Source: Sulfuricurvum sp. IAE1
Lineage (GTDB): Bacteria > Campylobacterota > Campylobacteria > Campylobacterales > Sulfurimonadaceae
DNA: 64,000 nucleotides
NCBI RefSeq assembly: GCF_004347735.1
Contig: NZ_SLTI01000063.1
Location: 168,116-232,115 of the forward strand
Direction: 5' to 3'
A program made the translations under genes and the position numbers. Below the pieces are notes generated by a model. It ran no database searches, was not told the origin of the DNA, and was given only the letters and a program-made list of their open reading frames with translations. The stretch's first letter is position 1; each line of letters begins with the position of its first letter. Shown here in pieces: positions 27,923 through 35,812 of the stretch.

Positions 27923-28453
27923 ATGAGAAAGTTTGCCGCCGCCGCACTGACGGTTTTGTTGCTGGGGGGATGCGCCCCGAAGCTGGGGAAAGATATTTTC
28001 GTCGAGCCCGAAGGGAACGTGCGATGGGAAAATTCCGGTTCGGAAGTGGTGCTGGGTGTCCTTTCGCTTCTGGGGGCACCGCTGCAGAGCGCTCCGATCC
28101 GGATCGGAAGCGACCTGAAGGTCAACAACCAGTGGCACAGCGATTTCAAAGTGGTGTCGCTCACCTACGCCCTCGTCGACGACAAAGAACGCTTCGCCCA
28201 GGGGCAGGCCAAAATCGATACGCTCGGATCAATGCTGATCCCCAGCGGGGAGAGTAAAATCATCCCGCTCGAACTCGAAGTCGATCCGCGGGGATTGAAG
28301 AGCGATCGGATTATCGGTATCGTCAAAGCCAAACGCAAAGTGATGCTCAAAGGGGAGCTTATCATCGAAGTGTGGGGAATCCGCAAACGCTACCCCTTTG
28401 AGAAAGAAGCGACCGCGCTGATCCAAAAGGCGCTGAAAAGCGCGATGCGTTAA
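27923..28453 (+). CDS. Lipoprotein of unknown function, LEA-type-2-like
   Basis: About 176 residues. The N-terminus (KFAAAALTVLLLGGC) is a lipoprotein signal peptide with lipobox LGGC, so the mature protein should be lipid-anchored. The rest is predicted beta-rich with alternating polar and hydrophobic strands (IRIGSDLKVNNQWHSDFKV; KIIPLELEVDPRG), faintly like the LEA14/WHy fold. An alternative ATG at 27911 overlaps the panC stop; neither start has a well-spaced Shine-Dalgarno. It converges on ftsI and shares the TTAA of its stop codon with it. I do not recognise a specific family. Confidence 0.7.
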   Translation: MRKFAAAALTVLLLGGCAPKLGKDIFVEPEGNVRWENSGSEVVLGVLSLLGAPLQSAPIRIGSDLKVNNQWHSDFKVVSLTYALVDDKERFAQGQAKIDTLGSMLIPSGESKIIPLELEVDPRGLKSDRIIGIVKAKRKVMLKGELIIEVWGIRKRYPFEKEATALIQKALKSAMR

Positions 28454-30279
28454 CGGACTGCCGCGGCGCTCTCTTCGGCCGTGGTGGGGGCAGCCGCGGC
28501 GGCGGCGGCTTCGGCGGCGGCGACCGCTGCGGGATCGGGAACGAGCATTTTTTCTTCGACCATCACGTCCACGATCGCTTTGAAAACCGGGACGGCGGTG
28601 ATGGAGGCGAAATAGACGGTACGCGGTTCGATGACGGTGATCCCGATCGTGTATTGACGCTTTTTGTCGTTCGCGAAGCCGACGAACGACGTATGGTAGC
28701 TGTTGACGTATTTCCCTTTTTTGGCGATGTGCGCCGTCCCCGTTTTTCCGCCGATCTCAAGCCCGGGCGTTTTGGCCCCGATCCCGGTTCCGACGTTGAC
28801 CGTTTTGATAAGGATCTGTTTCATCCGCTCGGCCGTGGCGGGGGCGATCACCTGCGTAGGGGACTGAATCTGCATCGGGATGGCGCGGCCGTTGTCGTCG
28901 TAGAGCGCTTCGACGACCATCGGGTTGATCAGTTTGCCTCCGTTGTTGAAAACGTTGTAGGCTTTGAGAATCTGCATCGCATTGGCCCGCATCCCGTACC
29001 CGTACGAGGTGATCGCCTTGTAGAGATAGTTGTTGAGCTGCGTGGACGAGGGGATGCTTCCGCGCTTTTCGTAAGGGAGGTCGACCCCGCTGAAGCGGGT
29101 AAACCCGAATTTCTGGAGCCCTTCGGTGTATTCGACGCCGCCCAGTTTCTGCGCGAGCTGGGCGATACCGATGTTGGAAGAGTGGACCAGGACGTCTTCG
29201 GCGCTGATCATGTCGAATTTGTGCTCGTCGACGATCACCTTGCGTCCGAATTTCCATTTCCCGCCGTGGCCGTTGACCATGTCGTAGGGGTTGATGAGGT
29301 TACGGTCGAGCAGCAGGGCGAAGATGATCGGCTTGATGACCGAGCCGGGTTCATAGCTGTATTCGATCGCATTGGTGTTGAGCGAAGGGTAGTCTTCGTG
29401 GCGGATGCGGCTGGGGTCGAAACGGTTGGAACTGGCCAGCGCGATGATTTTGCCCGTTTTGGCCTCCATGACGGTGGCGATGATTTCGTCGGCTTGCAGC
29501 TGCTCTTTGATCTGGTCGGTGATCGTTTCCACCCGCGCCTGGAATGCGATGGGAATGTTGAGTTTGACGGTAAGGCCGTTGATCTGGCGTTTGACGTCGC
29601 TTTGGCGGTTGAGGATGAGGTAGCCGTTGACGTCGCGCAGTGCTTTTTGGGTTTTGTTCTGCTGGGGGTTGAGCTCTTCGTCGAAGAACTTTTCAAGTCC
29701 CTTGATCCCGTAAACGCGGGTGTAACCCTCTTCCTCGATTTTGCGCGGATAGCCCAGCAGCGGTGTCAGAAGACGCCCATAGGGGTAACGGCGCGCTTCG
29801 CCGCTCTCCAAAATGCTCAATCCCTGCAGGATACGGTCTCCGCCGGGGGTCTCGTATTCGATAAAGACTCCGAGCCTCCGCAGCTCGAACGCAAGGGTTT
29901 TGAGGTACATCGCCTCTTTGGGGCTGATATGGTAGCTCAGCGTCACCGAGCCTTTGCGGGTATGGAGGCGCTGACGGATTTCATCGGGATCGGTACCGCT
30001 GTAGATGCTGAAAAGCTGGATAAACAGCTCCTCTTTATCGGGGTCGATGTTGCGGGTATTGACGACGGCCTTATAGAGCTTTTGGGTCGTGGCGATATAG
30101 TATCCGTCGGCGCTGACGATCGAACCGCGCTGGGCTTTAGCGGTATCTTCGGAATAGATGGAGGGGATGTCGCGCTCATGCAAGGCGGTGTAGAGCATCA
30201 CCGCCAGAAAAATCACAAATCCGGATAAGAGGACGAGAAAAAGGGCAAGTATTTTTTTGGATTTGTTGGAATGGCGCAT
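28450..30279 (-). CDS. ftsI: Division-type penicillin-binding protein (PBP2/FtsI transpeptidase)
   Basis: 609-residue class B PBP, a septal peptidoglycan transpeptidase. It has one N-terminal membrane helix (ILALFLVLLSGFVIFLAVML), a pedestal domain and a transpeptidase domain. The active-site SXXK is SVIK (in EPGSVIKPIIF), SXN is SSN (VHSSNIG) and KTG is in GGKTGTAH. The last 25 or so residues are an unusual Ala-rich tail (AAAEAAAAAAAP). Neighbouring fliE-flgC-flgB is the same arrangement as in Helicobacter pylori. With ftsW on the other side of the flagellar genes, FtsI is more likely than PBP2 of elongation. Confidence 0.92.
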   Translation of the reverse strand: MRHSNKSKKILALFLVLLSGFVIFLAVMLYTALHERDIPSIYSEDTAKAQRGSIVSADGYYIATTQKLYKAVVNTRNIDPDKEELFIQLFSIYSGTDPDEIRQRLHTRKGSVTLSYHISPKEAMYLKTLAFELRRLGVFIEYETPGGDRILQGLSILESGEARRYPYGRLLTPLLGYPRKIEEEGYTRVYGIKGLEKFFDEELNPQQNKTQKALRDVNGYLILNRQSDVKRQINGLTVKLNIPIAFQARVETITDQIKEQLQADEIIATVMEAKTGKIIALASSNRFDPSRIRHEDYPSLNTNAIEYSYEPGSVIKPIIFALLLDRNLINPYDMVNGHGGKWKFGRKVIVDEHKFDMISAEDVLVHSSNIGIAQLAQKLGGVEYTEGLQKFGFTRFSGVDLPYEKRGSIPSSTQLNNYLYKAITSYGYGMRANAMQILKAYNVFNNGGKLINPMVVEALYDDNGRAIPMQIQSPTQVIAPATAERMKQILIKTVNVGTGIGAKTPGLEIGGKTGTAHIAKKGKYVNSYHTSFVGFANDKKRQYTIGITVIEPRTVYFASITAVPVFKAIVDVMVEEKMLVPDPAAVAAAEAAAAAAAPTTAEESAAAVR

Positions 30280-30292
30280 AAAAGAGGTTAAA

Positions 30293-30595
30293 TCAAATCT
30301 GGGTTCGGGTGATTTCTTTATAGGCGCTCAGGGCTTTGTTCCGCACTTCGAGCATCAGTTTCATGCTGATTTCGGCTTTGTCGATCGCGATCGCCGCCTG
30401 GTGAAGGTCTTTGACGGCGCCGGTCGCGATGTCGCTCATCGCCTTTTCCCCTTCAACCTGCATCTGGTTGACGTTGCCCAGCGCGTTTTTAAGCTCCTGG
30501 GCGAAGTCGGTCTGGCTTGTTTCGGTCGCATTGCCGCTTTTTTTGGCCAGCAGATCGGCTGTGGAGAGAGATTTGATCGATTGGATATCAGCCAT
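30293..30595 (-). CDS. fliE: Flagellar hook-basal body complex protein FliE
   Basis: 100-residue rod adaptor that joins the MS ring to the proximal rod. The C-terminal half carries the family segment (AIAIDKAEISMKLMLEVRNK, then ALSAYKEI). A good AAGGAAGA sits before the ATG. It is the last flagellar gene of the flgB-flgC-fliE run, 23 bases after flgC. Confidence 0.95.
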   Translation of the reverse strand: MADIQSIKSLSTADLLAKKSGNATETSQTDFAQELKNALGNVNQMQVEGEKAMSDIATGAVKDLHQAAIAIDKAEISMKLMLEVRNKALSAYKEITRTQI

Positions 30596-30618
30596 CGTGG
30601 TCTTCCTTTCTTAATCTT

Positions 30619-31113
30619 TTATGATTGCATCATGGAAACAGCGCTTGAAGCCATGTTTTTGGCACTTTCAAACGCGGCGACGTTCGCCTGGTACGAGCGG
30701 GTTGCTTCGACTAAATCGGCCATTTCCACAACAGGATTAATGTTTGGGTAGGCAACGTAGCCGTTCGCATCCGCATCGGGATGTGACGGATCGTATTTCA
30801 TTTTCGGCGCGGTGTCGTCCCGGGCGATCTTATCGACGATAACGCTCATGATCGCCGGGTTTGGCTTGATCCCAGCGAGCCCTTCTTGGAGGGGGTCGCT
30901 GTAAGAGAGGGCCGATGTGTTGCGTTCGAGCGCCTGGTTGTAAACCTGGTTGAAATCGATCGCTTTGAAAACGACTTCCTGCCGGCGGTAAGGCCCCCCT
31001 TCGTCGGTCCGGGTAGTCTGGGCGTTGGCGATGTTGGAGCTGATTGCGTTGACGCGGACGCGCTGTGCCGAGAGTCCGTATCCGCTGATGTCGAAGCTGT
31101 TCAGAAAAGCCAT
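30619..31113 (-). CDS. flgC: Flagellar basal-body rod protein FlgC
   Basis: 164-residue proximal rod protein. The N-terminal helix ANAQTTRTDEGGPYRRQEVV and the C-terminal EMADLVEATRSYQANVAAFE signature of the rod/hook family are both present. These helices pack in the rod wall. AAGGATT precedes the ATG and the gap to flgB is 10 bases. Confidence 0.97.
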   Translation of the reverse strand: MAFLNSFDISGYGLSAQRVRVNAISSNIANAQTTRTDEGGPYRRQEVVFKAIDFNQVYNQALERNTSALSYSDPLQEGLAGIKPNPAIMSVIVDKIARDDTAPKMKYDPSHPDADANGYVAYPNINPVVEMADLVEATRSYQANVAAFESAKNMASSAVSMMQS

Positions 31114-31123
31114 AACCTAATCC

Positions 31124-31555
31124 TTACGATGTTTTGGATGAAGCGTCGATAACGCTTTTGTAGATGCCGGTCCCTTTTTTCTTGGCCGCGATGATGGCGT
31201 TGTACATCATCGAGTTTTTGGCCATTTCGGTCGTTTCGACATCGAGATCGACGCTGTTCCCGTCGTTGCGCGCCATGTGGCCGTCGCGGAAAAAAACCGT
31301 CGGTTTGGGATCGGAAATCCCGTTCGTACCGCTCAGATGGGCGCCGTTCGTCCGCGCCATCGGCAGTACCTGGTTCTTTGGCCCGAAGATGGCGGCACTT
31401 TTTTGGGCGAGCGTCTCTTCGAACCGAATGTCTCTGGGACGGTAAAAAGGGGTGTCGGCGTTGGCGATGTTGCCCGCGATCATATCCTGTCGTGCGGCGC
31501 GGTAATCAAGCGCTGCATTCATCAGTTCATGTGCTTTTGAAATCGTCAAACCCAT
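31124..31555 (-). CDS. flgB: Flagellar basal-body rod protein FlgB
   Basis: 143-residue proximal rod protein. It has the rod N-terminus ALDYRAARQDMIAGNIANADTP, in which the ANADTP motif is typical, and a C-terminal helix (NSMMYNAIIAAKKKG). It is first in the flgB-flgC-fliE run, with AAGGAG at the right distance. A GG-N10-GC sigma-54-type promoter lies immediately upstream, matching the class II control known in Campylobacter. Confidence 0.97.
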   Translation of the reverse strand: MGLTISKAHELMNAALDYRAARQDMIAGNIANADTPFYRPRDIRFEETLAQKSAAIFGPKNQVLPMARTNGAHLSGTNGISDPKPTVFFRDGHMARNDGNSVDLDVETTEMAKNSMMYNAIIAAKKKGTGIYKSVIDASSKTS

Positions 31556-31581
31556 TGCCGGCTCCTTATGTCAAAGTGTAA

Positions 31582-31597
31582 AGCAAAAAATATTCCA
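31582..31597 (-). promoter_or_regulatory. Candidate sigma-54 promoter of flgBC-fliE
   Basis: On the minus strand TTGGAATATTTTTTGCTT has GG (31595-31596) and GC (31583-31584) exactly 10 bases apart, the -24/-12 spacing of RpoN promoters. Transcription would start near 31571, leaving about 15 bases of leader with AAGGAG. In Campylobacter and Helicobacter rod and hook genes are RpoN-dependent. Confidence 0.6.
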
Positions 31598-31642
31598 AAA
31601 ATTGGGTGTCTCTTTTTATCGAACTCTTTTACAAAGAGCGAT

Positions 31643-31667
31643 ATACTGTCGCTAAATTATACAGTAT
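31643..31667 (+). promoter_or_regulatory. Inverted repeat just before ftsW
   Basis: ATACTGT (31643-31649) and ACAGTAT (31661-31667) are perfect inverted copies separated by 11 bases, ending 10 bases before the ftsW ATG. TATACT (31642-31647) could be a -10 box. The repeat could be an operator or a 5' hairpin over the weak ribosome binding site. Confidence 0.35.
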
Positions 31668-31677
31668 CAAGTGAACA

Positions 31678-32856
31678 ATGGCGGATAAAAAATTATTTAT
31701 TTTGACGACGGCGCTCATTACGGTAGGGATCATCTGCTCGTATACCCTCTCGGCGTACACGGTTATTTTGTTCGAATACAACGATTTCCATTTCGTGATC
31801 CGTGAACTGGGGGTGGGAATCGTCTCGATCCTGCTGATGTGGACCCTCTCCCGCCTCGATCCTGATATTTGGCTCCACCGTCTGGGGCTGACCCTCTTTT
31901 TCGGGGGGATGCTGCTGATGGCGGTGATGCCGTTTCTGCCCGCGTCGCTGGTGAGCGAAGTGGGCGGGGCGAAGCGGTGGATCAAGCTCCCGGGCTTTTC
32001 GCTCGCCCCGGTGGAGTTTTTCAAAATCGGGTTCGTCTATTTTCTGGCCTGGAGTTTTTCGCGCAAGCTGGGGCATCACGCGGGGATCGGGGTGTGGGAG
32101 GAGTTCAAACGCTTTGCCCCCTATGCGGCCGTATTCGTCCTCGTGATGTTTCTGATCGCCATCATGCAAAACGATCTGGGGCAGGTTGTGGTACTGGCGC
32201 TGACACTTGCGTTTATGCTCTTTTTTGCGGGGAGCAGTTTCCGTTTTTTTATGACCCTCATCGGCGGCGCCGTCGCCTTTTTCCTCTTTTTCATCCTTAC
32301 CGCCGAACACCGGATCAACCGTATTCTCTCGTGGTGGGAAGGGGCGCAGAGTACGATCCTGGCGTTTTTTCCCGAATCGATAGCCAAACACCTTCGGATC
32401 GAAAACGCCGAAGAACCCTACCAGATCGGCCACTCGCTCAACGCGATCCACAACGGCGGGATTTTCGGAACGGGGCTTGGGGAAGGGACCTTCAAACTCG
32501 GATTTTTGAGTGAAGTGCATACCGACTTCGTTTTGGCGGGTATCGCCGAAGAGTTCGGATTCGTGGGGGTGCTCGGGGTGACGATGCTCTTTATCATGAT
32601 TTTGCACCGCCTCTTTAAAATCGCCAACCGTTCCCACAACGATACCGCCTACCTCTTCAGCCTCGGGGTGGGACTTCTGATTACCTTCGCGTTCATGATC
32701 AATGCCTACGGCATCAGCGGCCTTACCCCGATCAAAGGGATCTCGGTGCCGTTTTTGAGCTACGGGGGATCGGCGATGCTCGCTTCCTCGATCGGGATTG
32801 GAATGGTGCTGATGCTCTCCAAAAAAATCGTTTATCAACCGGGAGATAAGAAATGA
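31678..32856 (+). CDS. ftsW: Cell division glycosyltransferase FtsW
   Basis: 392-residue SEDS-family peptidoglycan polymerase with about 10 membrane helices. Family landmarks seen are VGGAKRWIKLPGFSLAPVEFFK, the catalytic-Asp region EVHTDFVLAGIAEEFGFVG and the C-terminal PIKGISVPFLSYGGSAM. The last two favour FtsW, and murG follows with a 4-base overlap (ATGA), as in many dcw-like arrangements. RodA is the alternative. The Shine-Dalgarno is weak (CAAGTGAAC). Confidence 0.9.
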   Translation: MADKKLFILTTALITVGIICSYTLSAYTVILFEYNDFHFVIRELGVGIVSILLMWTLSRLDPDIWLHRLGLTLFFGGMLLMAVMPFLPASLVSEVGGAKRWIKLPGFSLAPVEFFKIGFVYFLAWSFSRKLGHHAGIGVWEEFKRFAPYAAVFVLVMFLIAIMQNDLGQVVVLALTLAFMLFFAGSSFRFFMTLIGGAVAFFLFFILTAEHRINRILSWWEGAQSTILAFFPESIAKHLRIENAEEPYQIGHSLNAIHNGGIFGTGLGEGTFKLGFLSEVHTDFVLAGIAEEFGFVGVLGVTMLFIMILHRLFKIANRSHNDTAYLFSLGVGLLITFAFMINAYGISGLTPIKGISVPFLSYGGSAMLASSIGIGMVLMLSKKIVYQPGDKK

Positions 32857-33878
32857 ATATTATTTTTACCGGCGGCGGGACGGGAGGGCACCTCGTCATC
32901 GCATTGTCGCTGGCCGAAGCGGCCAAATCCAGGGGGCACCGCGTCATGTTCATCGGTTCGACGTCGGGACAGGACCGTCAGTGGTTCAGCGAAAGCACGC
33001 TGTTTGAAGAGGCCCATTTTCTTGAAACGACGGGAGTCGTAAACAAAAAAGGGCTCGGAAAACTGGGGGCACTGTGGAAGGTTTTCAAGGCGCTTCTGGC
33101 ATCGCGCCGGCTGATCCGTTCTTTCGGTGCGGATGCGGTGGTGAGCGTCGGGGGGTTTTCGGCGGCTCCGGCCGCATTGGCGAGCGTGATGACGAAAACA
33201 CCCCTCTATATCCATGAGCAAAACGCCGTAACCGGTAAGCTCAACACGATTCTTCGCCCCTATGCGAAACGGTTTTTCAGCTCGTACGAAGAGGGGGAAA
33301 ATCATTGCGATTATCCGGTCAACCCCGTCTATTTCGAAAACGCGCGGGTGCGCGACCGGGTCAAAACGATCATTTTCCTGGGGGGATCGCAAGGGGCCAA
33401 GTTCATCAACGATCTCGCCCTTGAAATCGCTCCGTGGCTCTCAAGCGGGGGGATCGCCATTATCCACCAGTGCGGCGCCAAGGAAGAAGAGAGGGTTCGC
33501 GCCGCCTACCGCGAAATGGGGATCGACGCCGAAGTCTACGGGTTTACGACCAAGATCGCCGAACTGATCGCACGGAGCGATTTCGCGGTGAGCCGTTCGG
33601 GGGCCAGTACTTTGTGGGAGCTTTGCGCGGCGCGGGTTCCGACGTTTTTCATCCCATTCCCGTTCGCGGCGGCGGACCATCAGTTTCATAATGCGCAGTA
33701 TATTCTCAAATACGATTGCGGCTGGTGCGAGCGACAGGGGGAGGAACTCTCCCTGAAGCTTCAAGAAGCGATACTGAGCGATATCCGCCCCAAAAGCGAA
33801 CGGCTGGGGAACCTGATCGCCCCATCCGGAGCGGTGCATATCATCGAAGCGATCGAAAAGGGGAACAATGCTGGCTGA
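32853..33878 (+). CDS. murG: UDP-N-acetylglucosamine-lipid I transferase MurG
   Basis: 341-residue GT28 glycosyltransferase that makes lipid II on the cytoplasmic face. The N-terminal glycine loop is [13 protein letters not shown] and the second loop is [13 protein letters not shown]. The UDP-GlcNAc site is in [20 protein letters not shown], followed by [11 protein letters not shown]. It overlaps ftsW by 4 bases and the downstream DedA gene by 11. GGGAGATAAG precedes the ATG. Confidence 0.97.
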   Translation: MNIIFTGGGTGGHLVIALSLAEAAKSRGHRVMFIGSTSGQDRQWFSESTLFEEAHFLETTGVVNKKGLGKLGALWKVFKALLASRRLIRSFGADAVVSVGGFSAAPAALASVMTKTPLYIHEQNAVTGKLNTILRPYAKRFFSSYEEGENHCDYPVNPVYFENARVRDRVKTIIFLGGSQGAKFINDLALEIAPWLSSGGIAIIHQCGAKEEERVRAAYREMGIDAEVYGFTTKIAELIARSDFAVSRSGASTLWELCAARVPTFFIPFPFAAADHQFHNAQYILKYDCGWCERQGEELSLKLQEAILSDIRPKSERLGNLIAPSGAVHIIEAIEKGNNAG

Positions 33879-34488
33879 AATGACGCAATGGCTGGTCGAT
33901 ACGGTGGCGGGGATGGGATACGTAGGAATCGTCGCCCTGATGGCGGTAGAGAGTTCGTTTATCCCTTTTCCCAGTGAAGTGGTGATGATCCCCGCGGGAT
34001 ACCTTGCCTCACAGGGGAAAATGGACCTGTGGCTGGTCATTCTGTCGGGGCTGGCGGGATCGATGATCGGCGCTTACGTCAACTATTTCGGGGCTCTGTG
34101 GGTCGGGCGCCCTTTCCTCGAGCGGCACGGGCGTTATTTCTTTATCTCCCTCGCCACCCTGGCGAAAATGGACCGTTTTTTCGAGCGGCACGGGGTCATT
34201 TCGACGTTCATCGGGCGGCTGATTCCCGGCGTGAGACAACTTATCTCGGTTCCGGCCGGACTGGCGCGGATGAATCTGCCGCTTTTTAGCGCGTACACGG
34301 CGCTGGGTGCGGGGATATGGGGAACGATTCTCGCGGTTTTAGGATACATGATCGGCGGTAACGAGGCCTTGATCGAGTTGTATCTGCGCGAAATTACGCT
34401 GGCTCTCGTCGTCGGTGCCGCTTCGGTCGTGGCCGGATACCTGTGGTTTATGAAAAAAGAGGTCGAGGAAGACGCTAAAGCCGGGTGA
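33868..34488 (+). CDS. DedA-family membrane protein
   Basis: 206-residue polytopic protein of the DedA/VTT superfamily, whose members flip or scramble lipids such as undecaprenyl phosphate. It has the conserved [20 protein letters not shown], the re-entrant region [12 protein letters not shown], and [22 protein letters not shown] with the essential Gly/Arg residues. Being coupled to murG (start inside murG after AAAAGGGGAAC), a role in recycling the lipid carrier used by FtsW/MurG is a reasonable inference. A second family member lies at 59373-59933. Confidence 0.88.
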   Translation: MLAEMTQWLVDTVAGMGYVGIVALMAVESSFIPFPSEVVMIPAGYLASQGKMDLWLVILSGLAGSMIGAYVNYFGALWVGRPFLERHGRYFFISLATLAKMDRFFERHGVISTFIGRLIPGVRQLISVPAGLARMNLPLFSAYTALGAGIWGTILAVLGYMIGGNEALIELYLREITLALVVGAASVVAGYLWFMKKEVEEDAKAG

Positions 34489-34570
34489 TCTTGTGGATGA
34501 TCCAAAACGCCGCGGCCAGAACGAAGGCGCTTGAAAAAGCGATGACGAGGGTGCCGCTTTCGATTTCCAT
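34475..34570 (-). CDS. Possible 31-residue membrane peptide
   Basis: A short frame starts 3 bases after the MshG-like gene and ends inside the convergent DedA gene. It reads [14 protein letters not shown] at the start, then a hydrophobic stretch ([11 protein letters not shown]) and HKITRL. It is one membrane span with a basic C-terminal tail, the layout of small accessory membrane proteins. There is no good Shine-Dalgarno, but the 3-base gap would allow coupled re-initiation. Coding is not proven. Confidence 0.35.
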   Translation of the reverse strand: MEIESGTLVIAFSSAFVLAAAFWIIHKITRL

Positions 34571-34573
34571 CGG

Positions 34574-35812
34574 TCAGCCCGCCAGCTCTACCATCGACCA
34601 CATCGGCAAGAAGATCCCCAGCGCCAGGATGAGGACGAATCCGGCGATCGCGGTGATGAGGACGGGCTCGATCATCGCCGTGATGTTGTCGACGATATAG
34701 GTATAACGGCTCGCGTAGACCTGGGTGATCTTGCGCAGCATTTTTCCCAAAGAGCCGCTGCTTTCCCCCGTGCGGACCATCTGCACGATCATCCCCTCAA
34801 ACTGTCCCGTTTCACCGAACCCCTGCGCCAGCGACCTTCCGTCTTCGATCGCCCCGGCGATTTTCTGGAGTTCCTGGCGCAGGTAGGTGTTGTCCACCGA
34901 ACTCGCGGCGATTTCGAGTGAACGTTTCATCGGGATCCCCGCATCGCTCAGCGCGTCGAAAAGATAGATGAAACGGCCGATCATCGCGTAATAGGTCACT
35001 TTACCCACGATGTAGACTTTAAGCCAGTAGCGGTCGGTTTTGAGGCGCAGGGCGGGTAGGGTTTTGTAGGCGTGGTTGAACCCTGCGGCTAGTAATAGTG
35101 CGGCACCGAGGATGTAGGGGCCATAAAGCCGGATCGCGTGTTCGGTCCACAGCAGCACTTTGGTCGGGAACGGGAGTTCCAGCCCCGATTGGGTGAAAAA
35201 AGCCTGAAACTGCGGAACGACGAACGTGATCACGACGACGAAGGCAATCCCCATCGCGGTGATGATAAAGAGGGGATAACGGGTCGCTTTTTTGAGCATC
35301 CGGCGGTTGTCGTGCATCTGCTGGAAAATGGCCGCAAGTTTTGCGACGGCGATGTTGAGGGTCCCCGTCTGCTCGCCGAGCTCGAACATCGAGAGGGTCA
35401 GGGTTCCGAGCTGTTTTTGGAATTTGGAGAGGGCGTAGCTGAGGCTTTGGCCGCTTTCGATGTTGGAGAGCACTTCGGCGAAAATGGCCCGTATCATCGG
35501 CTCATCGGTATTTTTGACGCTGTCGGAAAGGCAGGTGTTGATCGGGATCCCCGCATCGAGCATGATGGCGAGCTGCTCGAGGAAGGCGATGTAGGGTTCG
35601 TCCTTGACCCTCCGGTCTTTGATGGGGTTTGCGAAACGCTCCGCGTAGCGTCTATACCGCAGGCTGAGGGGTTCGGAAACCTCGTACACTTTTTGGGGGA
35701 CACCGAGGTTTTTGTCCCGGAACTGTTTGAGCGCTTCGAGTTTGTTCGCCGCTTCGAGGACCATGGAGGATTTGCGTTTTCCGATTTTGTAGTGAATCTG
35801 AAAAAACTTCAC
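34574..35812 (-). CDS. Type IV pilus/type II secretion platform protein (MshG/PilC/GspF-like)
   Basis: 412-residue inner-membrane platform protein with two GspF repeats. The first is about residues 70-190 (PYIAFLEQLAIMLDAGIPI) and the second about 275-395 (MIGRFIYLFDALSDAGIPM). Each is followed by hydrophobic spans near 170-190, 220-240 and 385-405. It converts the ATPase's motion to pilus growth. It starts with GTG at 35812, directly after the stop of the ATPase gene. Its order after the MshE-like ATPase matches mshE-mshG. Confidence 0.9.
   Translation of the reverse strand: MKFFQIHYKIGKRKSSMVLEAANKLEALKQFRDKNLGVPQKVYEVSEPLSLRYRRYAERFANPIKDRRVKDEPYIAFLEQLAIMLDAGIPINTCLSDSVKNTDEPMIRAIFAEVLSNIESGQSLSYALSKFQKQLGTLTLSMFELGEQTGTLNIAVAKLAAIFQQMHDNRRMLKKATRYPLFIITAMGIAFVVVITFVVPQFQAFFTQSGLELPFPTKVLLWTEHAIRLYGPYILGAALLLAAGFNHAYKTLPALRLKTDRYWLKVYIVGKVTYYAMIGRFIYLFDALSDAGIPMKRSLEIAASSVDNTYLRQELQKIAGAIEDGRSLAQGFGETGQFEGMIVQMVRTGESSGSLGKMLRKITQVYASRYTYIVDNITAMIEPVLITAIAGFVLILALGIFLPMWSMVELAG

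Noticed and set aside
28654..30228. Plus-strand open frame of 524 codons opposite ftsI
   Set aside because: The ftsI frame has all three active-site motifs of a transpeptidase. The opposite frame is low-complexity and resembles no family.
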